A stretch of DNA of 64,000 bases, from contig NZ_BCRM01000001.1 of assembly GCF_001552595.1 (NCBI RefSeq), positions 1,302,001-1,366,000 of the forward strand, read 5' to 3'. The DNA is from Rhodococcus erythropolis NBRC 15567 (GTDB lineage Bacteria; Actinomycetota; Actinomycetes; Mycobacteriales; Mycobacteriaceae). Under the pieces are notes generated by a model. That model was given only the letters and a program-made list of their open reading frames with translations. It did not search any database and was not told where the DNA came from. Shown here piece after piece: positions 1 to 6,526 of this stretch. Each line of letters opens with the position of its first letter. Positions within the stretch are counted from its first letter, which is position 1. The position numbers and the translations under genes are program-made.

Positions 1-1
1 C

Positions 2-679
2 CCTGGTGCCGGTGTCAAGGCGGGTGTCGTAGCTGCGGCTACCGGTGCACTCCTCGTCGGTGCAGGCCAGATGGGTGCAGGAACCGCTGCTGCGGCGCCG
101 GCAACACAGACCATCGCCGGCATCGAAATCCCGCAGGGTCTGCTCCCCGAGGGCGTTGTCGTTCCGGCTGAATTGGCGGCACTTCCCGCTCTCGACATTC
201 CCGAGCTTCCCGATTTTGCTGCCGATCTCAACACGCAGGCACAGCAGTTCCTCGCGGGGATCAACCCCGGCACCTCTGCTCGCACCGTGCAGCCGGTGTC
301 CGGAACGCTGACCTCTACCTTCGGTTCGCGCTGGGGAGCGCACCACGGTGGTCTCGACATCGCGGCTCCGATCGGTACGCCGATCCTGGCCGCAGCCGAC
401 GGCCAGGTCATCGACGCCGGCCCGGCGTCAGGTTTCGGCCTCTGGGTTCGCGTCCAGCACGACGACGGCACGGTCACCACGTACGGCCATGTCAACGACT
501 ATCAGGTCAACGTCGGCCAGCGCGTCAATGCTGGCCAGCAGATCGCCACAGTGGGTAACCGTGGACAGTCCACCGGCCCGCACCTGCACTTCGAGGTTGC
601 CGAGAACGGCGCAAAGGTCGATCCCGCAGCGTGGCTGCAGGCTCGCGGCGTGGCTGTCACCTGGGTAGACAACTCGTAA
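2..679 (+). CDS. M23 family metallopeptidase (5'-truncated by window edge)
   Basis: The reading frame is open from base 2, so the gene starts outside the window; 225 codons are visible. A hydrophobic Ala/Gly/Val stretch at visible codons 8-23 looks like the end of a signal peptide or membrane anchor, so the enzyme is probably exported. The C-terminal half is a lysostaphin-type M23 peptidase domain: HHGGLD (about codons 114-119) supplies the first zinc His and Asp, GTPI follows, and HLHFEV (about 194-199) gives the second His pair. M23 enzymes cut peptide cross-bridges in peptidoglycan. The domain is close to that of the second M23 protein at 42.3-43.3 kb (shared GPASGFG, VGNRG and STGPHLHFEV). 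An internal ATG at 71 is not the start because the signal-like segment lies upstream. A strong hairpin follows the stop codon. Confidence 0.9.
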   Translation, partial: PGAGVKAGVVAAATGALLVGAGQMGAGTAAAAPATQTIAGIEIPQGLLPEGVVVPAELAALPALDIPELPDFAADLNTQAQQFLAGINPGTSARTVQPVSGTLTSTFGSRWGAHHGGLDIAAPIGTPILAAADGQVIDAGPASGFGLWVRVQHDDGTVTTYGHVNDYQVNVGQRVNAGQQIATVGNRGQSTGPHLHFEVAENGAKVDPAAWLQARGVAVTWVDNS

Positions 680-698
680 GAGAAACTTTCGGAGACCT

Positions 699-734
699 GC
701 GGTGGCGTCGGGAAATTCTTCCCGGTGCCACCGC
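699..734 (+). terminator. Hairpin terminator after the M23 gene
   Basis: Two stacked perfect stems, GCGGTGGC with GCCACCGC and CGGGAA with TTCCCG, are separated by a symmetric gt/gt bulge and closed by an attc loop. It begins 20 nt after the stop codon and is followed by a moderately T-rich stretch. Confidence 0.75.
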
Positions 735-804
735 AGTTCTCGTTTGTCGGTGACACCGGCCGGATAGCCTTCAGTGACGTTGATCGTCGAAGGGGGAATG
801 CACG

Positions 805-2310
805 ATGGGTGCAGAAGTCACGGCGCGAGAATTCACGCGGGCGGACCGTAGGCTCTTTCGCAAGAAAGTGCGGTCATGCGTCGACGCCATGAAGCAGATG
901 CTCGACGGTGGTGACTTCCGAGACGCCGTCGACAAGCCGGCGCCGCTGCTGGGTATGGAGATCGAATTCAACCTGGTGAACGGGGACATGGCTCCTGCGA
1001 TGTCCAACCGTGAAGTGCTCGAATCCATCGACGACGCCGCGGTTTTCCAAACCGAGCTCGGACAGTTCAACGTCGAGATGAACGTTGAACCCGGCCCACT
1101 CACCGGTGATGCAACTTTCGAATTGGAAAAGAAACTGCGCGCCTCCCTCGACGTCGCAGACGCGCGCATCCATGCGCACGACGCCGAGATGGTGATGATC
1201 GGGATGCTGCCGACTCTGCAACTCGAGCATCTCGATCGAGAGTGGATCACCGCGAACCCGCGCTATGAATTGCTCAACGAGCAAATTTTCACCGCTCGAG
1301 GCGAGGACATCGAACTCGACGTCGAAGGTGTCGCGCTACCTGGCAGCGACGTGGAAATTCTTCGGGCCGATACCAATTCGGTAGTCCCGGAGGCGGCATG
1401 TACGTCCATGCAGTTGCATCTTCGCGTTGCGCCGGAAGAGTTTGCCGCGCATTGGAATGCCGCGCAGTGTCTGGCCGGCGTACAGGTGGCGTTGGCGGCT
1501 AATTCTCCTTTCCTGGCAGGCAAGGCACTCTGGCACGAATCGCGCATCCCGATCTTCGAGCAGGCCACGGACACAAGAACTTTCGAGCTGAAGAACCAAG
1601 GTGTGCGGCCGCGGGTGTGGTTCGGTGAGCGGTGGATCCACTCAGTGCTCGACTTGTTCGAAGAGAACTCGCGGTACTTCCCGGCCCTGCTGCCTGACGT
1701 GTCGGACATCGATCCACTGGAAGTGCTCGCGGCGGGCGGGGTTCCGGAGTTGAGCGAGCTTCAGATGCACAACGGCACGGTCTATCGCTGGAATCGTCCG
1801 GTGTACGACTGCTCGGATGGCAAGCCGCACTTGCGTATCGAGAATCGAGTGCTGCCGGCCGGACCGACTGTCGTCGACATCATGGCCAATGCGGCCTTCT
1901 ACTACGGCACAGTTCGGGCGCTGGTGAACGCGGAGCGGCCACTGTGGTCGCACATGTCGTTCCATGCGGCAGAAGAGAACCTGCACATCGGCGCCAAGTA
2001 CGGACTCGACGCAACCTTGTACTGGCCGGAGATCGGTTGGGTCGGTGCCGACGAGTTGGTCCTGCGAAGGCTGCTGCCGTTGGCGGACGAGGGTTTGGCG
2101 GACTTCGGATTGTCCGCCGCGGCCCGCGATCGGTATCTCGGCGTCATCGAGGGGCGGTGCCTGAATCGGCAGACCGGTGCCGCCTGGCAACGAGAGCACG
2201 TGGCGCGCGCGGAGGCTTCGGGCGCGGACCGCTCGACTGCGCTCACCGGAATGCTCCGCGGTTACGTCGAGAACATGCGGGCGGGAGATCCTGTTCACAC
2301 CTGGTCCTGA
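805..2310 (+). CDS. Glutamate-cysteine ligase family (GCS2) carboxylate-amine ligase
   Basis: 501 aa. The core resembles the GCS2 (YbdK/EgtA-type) ATP-dependent carboxylate-amine ligase family: GMEIEFNLV near residue 50 is the typical ATP/Mg-binding start, followed by FNVEMNVEPGP and the C-terminal LRIENRVLPAGPT block. These enzymes join an amino acid carboxylate, classically glutamate, to an amine such as cysteine. Mycolata make mycothiol and ergothioneine, so a gamma-glutamyl ligase is plausible, but the substrate cannot be read from sequence. At about 500 residues it is longer than YbdK (about 370). The start is ATG 805. It lies alone between the 699-734 terminator and a DosR-box-like palindrome that begins 31 nt after its stop. 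Confidence 0.82.
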   Translation: MGAEVTAREFTRADRRLFRKKVRSCVDAMKQMLDGGDFRDAVDKPAPLLGMEIEFNLVNGDMAPAMSNREVLESIDDAAVFQTELGQFNVEMNVEPGPLTGDATFELEKKLRASLDVADARIHAHDAEMVMIGMLPTLQLEHLDREWITANPRYELLNEQIFTARGEDIELDVEGVALPGSDVEILRADTNSVVPEAACTSMQLHLRVAPEEFAAHWNAAQCLAGVQVALAANSPFLAGKALWHESRIPIFEQATDTRTFELKNQGVRPRVWFGERWIHSVLDLFEENSRYFPALLPDVSDIDPLEVLAAGGVPELSELQMHNGTVYRWNRPVYDCSDGKPHLRIENRVLPAGPTVVDIMANAAFYYGTVRALVNAERPLWSHMSFHAAEENLHIGAKYGLDATLYWPEIGWVGADELVLRRLLPLADEGLADFGLSAAARDRYLGVIEGRCLNRQTGAAWQREHVARAEASGADRSTALTGMLRGYVENMRAGDPVHTWS

Positions 2311-2341
2311 TTGCTCTGCTAATTCTCCTATCCGTCAACAG

Positions 2342-2365
2342 TTTCGGGGACCTAAGTCCCCGAAA
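2342..2365 (+). promoter_or_regulatory. DosR/DevR-box-like palindrome upstream of universal stress protein
   Basis: A perfect inverted repeat with 10-bp arms TTTCGGGGAC / GTCCCCGAAA around CTAA. Against the mycobacterial DosR consensus recalled as TTSGGGACTWWAGTCCCSAA, the central 20 bp differ at about three positions. It lies 86 nt before the start of the downstream stress protein; a possible -10 TAGAGT at 2409-2414 would put the box centre near -67. Genes for a DevR/DevS-like pair lie 3.5 kb downstream. A terminator for the preceding gene is possible, but no T-tract follows. Confidence 0.6.
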
Positions 2366-2451
2366 TGAAGAGGGGGCGACCCCAAAAAAGCCGGACAAGT
2401 GGGATGGTTAGAGTGAAAGTGGCTCGGTTACTTCTTCAGGAAGGTGGGCAC

Positions 2452-3345
2452 ATGAGTTCACGCGAACATAACAGTGTTGTTGTCGGAGTCGAGGGTTCGG
2501 ACACTGCGTCCACTGCGCTCCGCGAGGCCGCGAAGATCGCCGCCCAGCGCGAATTGCGACTCGACATCATCCATGCTCTCGACTTCGCGCCTTACGGTTT
2601 CGGCGGACCGTACGTCGACGCGGGTGGGGTGTACGAATGGGTCGAAGAGGCGGGAAAAGCGATCTTGGCAGAGGCGGAACAATTCGCCCATGAGATCGAT
2701 CCGAAACTCGAAGTTCACACCGAAATCGCCATCGGCAGCGCAACTCAGTGGTTGATCGAGAGTTCGGCGCAGGCCAGGCGGGTCGTTGTCGGAGCGTCCG
2801 CTTCAGGCAAGGCGGCGACGGCAGTTCTCGGCAATACAGCGGTCGGTGTTGCCAGTCACGGCAAGTGCCCGGTCATCGTCGTGCGGGACCGCGACGGCGC
2901 AGTGCCTTCGGAGGGACCCGTCGTGGTCGGCGTCGACGGCAGTGCGCTCAGCGCGCAAGCAGTGGGCGCGGCATTCGAGGAAGCAGCGTTCCGCGGTGCC
3001 GAGTTGGTGGCGCTGCACGTGTGGAGTGACCTCGGTAGCGCGGCATTCGAAGACCCGAGGGCAGCTGCGCTTGCCCCGCAGTCTCTCGAAGAGGAAGAGC
3101 ACGCAGTACTCAGCGAGAGCTTGGCCGGTTGGTCCGAGCAGTACCCGGACGTGAAGGTCCGGCGCGAGGTATACCTCGACAACCCACGAGGACGGCTGCT
3201 GGACTGGTCGGCAAAAGCGCAGCTTGTTGTAGTCGGCAGCCGTGGCCGTGGCGGATTCCGTGGCATGCTCCTCGGCTCGACCAGCAATACCCTGATCGCT
3301 TCGGCCAAGTGCCCCGTCATGGTGGTTCGCCCCGAAGAATCCTGA
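2452..3345 (+). CDS. Universal stress protein, two tandem UspA domains
   Basis: 297 aa from ATG 2452, chosen because AGGAAGGTGG sits just upstream and NSVVVGVEGSD is the normal UspA beginning; an in-frame ATG at 2365 would add 29 residues that do not look like Usp. Two UspA domains are present (about 8-147 and 155-296). The second has the canonical ATP-binding motif, GSRGRGGFRG followed by LLGST. In the first domain the equivalent segment (GASASGK...LGNTA) is degenerate, so only one domain may bind nucleotide. Tandem-domain Usps are typical DosR-regulon members in mycobacteria (known), and the palindrome at 2342-2365 suggests the same here (inference). A 13-bp stem terminator follows. Confidence 0.92.
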   Translation: MSSREHNSVVVGVEGSDTASTALREAAKIAAQRELRLDIIHALDFAPYGFGGPYVDAGGVYEWVEEAGKAILAEAEQFAHEIDPKLEVHTEIAIGSATQWLIESSAQARRVVVGASASGKAATAVLGNTAVGVASHGKCPVIVVRDRDGAVPSEGPVVVGVDGSALSAQAVGAAFEEAAFRGAELVALHVWSDLGSAAFEDPRAAALAPQSLEEEEHAVLSESLAGWSEQYPDVKVRREVYLDNPRGRLLDWSAKAQLVVVGSRGRGGFRGMLLGSTSNTLIASAKCPVMVVRPEES

Positions 3346-3363
3346 CCTCTCCAGGTTCTCCCG

Positions 3364-3403
3364 CTACCCCGTTCGTTTCGGTCATCGAATACGAACGGGG
3401 TAG
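3364..3403 (+). terminator. Hairpin terminator after universal stress gene
   Basis: Perfect 13-bp stem, CTACCCCGTTCGT (3364-3376) with ACGAACGGGGTAG (3391-3403), 14-nt loop, starting 18 nt after the stop codon. Confidence 0.75.
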
Positions 3404-3430
3404 TCACATGAATGCGGACTCATGTTCCGT

Positions 3431-3459
3431 AGTGTTCGATGTGAGTTAAGTGTTCGATG
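3431..3459 (+). repeat. 11-bp direct repeat upstream of F420 oxidoreductase
   Basis: AGTGTTCGATG occurs at 3431-3441 and again at 3449-3459, an 18-nt period, about 60-90 nt before the proposed start at 3521. Direct repeats at this spacing can be activator sites; no regulator can be assigned. Confidence 0.4.
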
Positions 3460-3520
3460 GGAGTACCAAGGCTGTGTGCGCGTCGCACACGGCGGCAATC
3501 GTCTGGATTGGGGTTACAAC

Positions 3521-4561
3521 GTGCGTATCGGTATGGGTTTGAACTACAGCGGCGGGTTCGCCGAAACCGTCGAAGAGGTCGGTGACCTGGAGAAGGCGGG
3601 CCTGGACATCGCCTTCGTTCCGGAAGCGTATTCCTTCGACGCGGTCAGCCAGCTCGGTTACCTGGCGGCCAAGACGTCCACCATCGAACTCGCTTCGGGA
3701 ATCTTCCAGATCTACACCCGTACGCCCTCGTTGACCGCCATGACGGCAGCGGGCCTGGACTTCGTCTCCAACGGTCGCTTCGTTATGGGCCTGGGTGCTT
3801 CCGGACCGCAGGTGATCGAGGGATTCCACGGCGTCAAGTACGACGCTCCGTTGGGACGCACGCGTGAGGTCGTCGAGATCTGCCGTCAGGTGTGGCGCCG
3901 CGAGAAGGTCGAATACCAGGGCAAGTACTACCAGGTTCCGCTCCCTGCCGAGAAGGGCACCGGACTGGGCAAGCCGCTCAAGCTGATCAATCATCCTGTG
4001 CGTGAGCGCATCCCGATCCTGATCGCTTCGCTCGGACCCAAGAACGTCGAGCTGACGGCTGAGATCGCCGAAGGCTGGGAACCCATCTTCTTCCATCCGG
4101 AAAAGGCAGCAAGCGTATGGGGCGAGCCGATTGCGAAGGGCAAGGCCAAGCGCGATCCGAGCCTCGGCGAGCTTCAGGTGTACGCGTCGCCGGCCCTGGC
4201 CATCGGTGACGACGTCGACCACATGCTCGACTGGGTACGCCCGAGCCTTGCGCTCTACATCGGCGGTATGGGCGCCAAGGGCAAGAACTTCTACAACGAC
4301 CTCGCGGTGCGATACGGCTACGAAGAGGCCGCCGAGAAGATTCAGGATCTCTACCTCGCGGGCAAGAAGGACGAGGCCGCAGCAGCGGTCCCGGACGAGC
4401 TGGTTCGCGCCGTGTCGTTGATCGGTCCCGAGAGCTACGTCAAGGAACGCGTCGCAGCCTTCGCCGAAGCTGGCGTCACGACGCTCAACGTCACGCCGTT
4501 GGCGGCCGATCGCAACGGCCGTGTTCAGCTGATCGAGAAGTTCCGCAAGATTTGTGACTGA
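3521..4561 (+). CDS. LLM-class F420-dependent oxidoreductase (Rv3520c-like)
   Basis: 346 aa from GTG 3521. The frame is open further upstream, but the luciferase-like fold begins at VRIGMGLNYSGGF. The protein is a single TIM-barrel luciferase-like monooxygenase domain: GLDIAFVPEAYSFDAVS, the LASGIFQIYTRTP strand, GRFVMGLGASGPQVIEGFHG and the C-terminal AEAGVTTLNVTP are typical of the subfamily represented by M. tuberculosis Rv3520c (recalled similarity). Such enzymes use reduced coenzyme F420 for hydride transfer; the substrate is unknown. It sits between two universal stress protein genes, so a role in the same hypoxia or redox response is plausible but inferred. A perfect 40-bp palindrome begins 8 nt after the stop codon. 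Confidence 0.88.
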   Translation: MRIGMGLNYSGGFAETVEEVGDLEKAGLDIAFVPEAYSFDAVSQLGYLAAKTSTIELASGIFQIYTRTPSLTAMTAAGLDFVSNGRFVMGLGASGPQVIEGFHGVKYDAPLGRTREVVEICRQVWRREKVEYQGKYYQVPLPAEKGTGLGKPLKLINHPVRERIPILIASLGPKNVELTAEIAEGWEPIFFHPEKAASVWGEPIAKGKAKRDPSLGELQVYASPALAIGDDVDHMLDWVRPSLALYIGGMGAKGKNFYNDLAVRYGYEEAAEKIQDLYLAGKKDEAAAAVPDELVRAVSLIGPESYVKERVAAFAEAGVTTLNVTPLAADRNGRVQLIEKFRKICD

Positions 4562-4568
4562 CCCTGCC

Positions 4569-4608
4569 GTGCGCCTTTATTAACCGCCGGCGGTTAATAA
4601 AGGCGCAC
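4569..4608. repeat. Dispersed palindrome, copy 1
   Basis: Perfect 40-bp palindrome: left arm GTGCGCCTTTATTAACCGCC (4569-4588), right arm its exact complement (4589-4608), extended by TGC/GCA outside one mismatch. Near-identical copies lie at 10695-10744 and 55743-55786. Here it could terminate the upstream gene, but the other two copies lie between divergent genes, so termination is not its general role. Confidence 0.9.
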
Positions 4609-4612
4609 AGCA

Positions 4613-4919
4613 GAGCGGGTGATTCGGGATCTCTTGCGCACGAAACCCGATTTTCGGCGCTTTCATATGGGACTTTTTTCACTTCTGACCGGTCGGGTTC
4701 TTCGCCTAACGTGGATCGAGTAGCCAGGGTTTGCGTGCGAATCCGGCACCGGTGGCCTCGTTGACGCCCGAAAGGGATGTTGGCGGGGCCGTTGCCGCAG
4801 TCCACCCGAACTCCGAATGTCCGATTCGGGACTCGCGTCGGCTGATGAATCCTTTTTGCCGTCATTGGGCAATAGTGTGAGGGCGAAGAGATTCTCTGGT
4901 CGATCGTGGAGGGACGAAC
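4613..4919 (+). other. Intergenic region upstream of second universal stress gene
   Basis: About 300 nt without a credible gene. It holds TTCGGGACT at 4825-4833, which matches the left half of the DosR box recalled for mycobacteria; the right half is poor. GGGACTT occurs at 4669-4675. The final 15 nt carry a GGAGGG ribosome binding site. Weak DosR control of the stress gene is possible but far less convincing than at 2342-2365. Confidence 0.4.
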
Positions 4920-5813
4920 ATGAGTGCAACCAAACCCGTAGTCGTGGCAGTGGACGGCTCGGAATCGGCGTCGTCGGCTGTCGTCTGGGCCGCTCGAACG
5001 GCGGTGGCGCTCGGTCGTCCGCTGCACATCGCGACGGTGGTGCACATCCCCGCTTTCTACTACTCCGAGCCGTACCTCGCCGAGAGCTTCAAGGACGAAC
5101 TTCGCCGCACAGCCACCGCTCGTCTGGACAGCGCGCAGATCCTCGCGCGACAAAGCATCGACGACGACCTCGAGATCGTCACCGAACTACTCGACGGCAG
5201 CGTCTCCGATCGCCTGATCGAATTGTCCAAGGGCGCGTACATCATTGCGCTCGGGCCCCGCGGGCATGGTGAATTCACCGGATTGGTCGTCGGTTCCGCG
5301 ACGGTGTCGGTCGTCTCGCACGGCGAATCTCCGGTGGCGGTAGTCCGGGGCCGGACGCTTGATGGTCGACCGCCGACCGAAGGTCCTGTCGTCGTCGGTG
5401 TCGATGGATCCGAAAGCAGCATCGAGGCAGTCGAGCATGCTTTCGAACAGGCATCCGCTCGGGGTGCAACATTGATCGCGGTCAACGTGTGGAGCGATGT
5501 GAGCGTGCAGCCCTCCCTGGGCGCCACCCCCGACGATCCACTGTGGAGCAGCATCCAGACAGGTGAGGAAGTTGTCCTTGCCGAGCAATTGGCTGGTTTC
5601 ACCGAGCGCTACCCAGACGTCGTCGTCGAGAGAGTCGTCGCGCGTGACCGTCCGGTCCGCGTTCTCAGTGAATACGCGGAGACGGCGCAATTGATCGTCG
5701 TCGGCAGTCGCGGGCGCGGCGGATTCGCGGGAATGCTCCTCGGATCGACTAGTCGGGCACTGCTCCATACTGCGGATTGCCCGGTTCTCATCGTTCGGCA
5801 CGTCAACAAGTGA
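4920..5813 (+). CDS. Universal stress protein, two tandem UspA domains
   Basis: 297 aa from ATG 4920, preceded by GGAGGG. It has two UspA domains (about 5-142 and 153-295), and both contain a G-x2-G-x9-G-S/T nucleotide motif: GPRGHGEFTG...GS in the first and GSRGRGGFAG...GST in the second, so both halves are predicted to bind ATP. It is a paralogue of the protein at 2452-3345 with the same length and layout; the earlier copy has lost the motif in its first domain. It lies 76 nt upstream of the DevR-like regulator gene on the same strand. Cytoplasmic stress/dormancy function is inferred from the family. Confidence 0.92.
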   Translation: MSATKPVVVAVDGSESASSAVVWAARTAVALGRPLHIATVVHIPAFYYSEPYLAESFKDELRRTATARLDSAQILARQSIDDDLEIVTELLDGSVSDRLIELSKGAYIIALGPRGHGEFTGLVVGSATVSVVSHGESPVAVVRGRTLDGRPPTEGPVVVGVDGSESSIEAVEHAFEQASARGATLIAVNVWSDVSVQPSLGATPDDPLWSSIQTGEEVVLAEQLAGFTERYPDVVVERVVARDRPVRVLSEYAETAQLIVVGSRGRGGFAGMLLGSTSRALLHTADCPVLIVRHVNK

Positions 5814-5889
5814 AGAGAATGCATTCAATGACTTTTGAGTCCACCGTCTCCGGTACCGTTCGACGTGAGATGTCTTTTGGAGGGGTTCG

Positions 5890-6524
5890 ATGACAACGCG
5901 GATATTCCTGGTCGACGATCACGAGATCGTCAGACGCGGATTGTTCGACCTACTCGGCGGGGTCGAAGACTTCGTGGTGGTGGGTGAGGCCGCATCCGTG
6001 GGAGAAGCATTGGCTGCGGTACCGCAGAGCAATGCCGACGTCGCGGTTCTGGACGTACGGCTGCCGGACGGCAACGGCGTCGAACTGTGCCGCGAACTGC
6101 GCTCGATGCTGCCCAACCTGCGCTGCCTGATGCTCACGTCGTACGCGGACGACGAGGCACTACTCGACGCGATCATGGCGGGCGCTTCGGGATTTGTCCT
6201 CAAACAGATTCTCGGAACCGATCTGGTTGCTGCGGTCCGCACAGTCGGGCGCGGCGGTTCACTGCTCGACAGTCGGGCGACGGAGGCGCTGATGCAGCGG
6301 ATCCGTAGCGACCGCACCGCTGATCCGTTGGCCGAACTTTCCGATCAGGAGCGAGCAGTCTTCGACCTCATCGGAGAGGGACTCACCAACCGGGAGATCG
6401 GCGCGCGATTGTTCCTCGCAAGACCGTCAAGAACTACGTGACGCGTCTGCTCTCGAAGCTGGGCATGCAGCGTCGTACTCAGGCTGCGGTGCTGGCCACC
6501 GAAATCCGCAGCGGCAGTCGATAG
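5890..6524 (+). pseudogene. devR: DevR/DosR-like NarL-family response regulator, frameshifted in the HTH
   Basis: The start ATG 5890 follows GGAGGGG. The receiver domain is intact: DD at residues 9-10, phospho-acceptor D55 in [11 protein letters not shown] in MLTSYAD, and Lys in FVLKQ. The LuxR-type HTH begins normally ([19 protein letters not shown]) to GARLFLA at 6420, then runs into RPSRTT and a stop at 6441. The expected continuation is present out of frame from 6420 to 6524: [19 protein letters not shown] then [10 protein letters not shown], ending at TAG 6522-6524. Comparison with the DevR motif LAEKTVKNYV implies loss of four bases after about 6419. Repaired, the protein would be about 212 aa, normal for DevR. 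The truncated 183-aa product lacks the recognition-helix Lys and Asn residues and should not bind DNA. A sequencing or assembly error is an alternative. Confidence 0.85.
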
Positions 6525-6526
6525 GT

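Noticed and set aside
4669..4690. Full DosR box before the second universal stress gene
   Set aside because: Only GGGACTT matches; the right half-site is absent.
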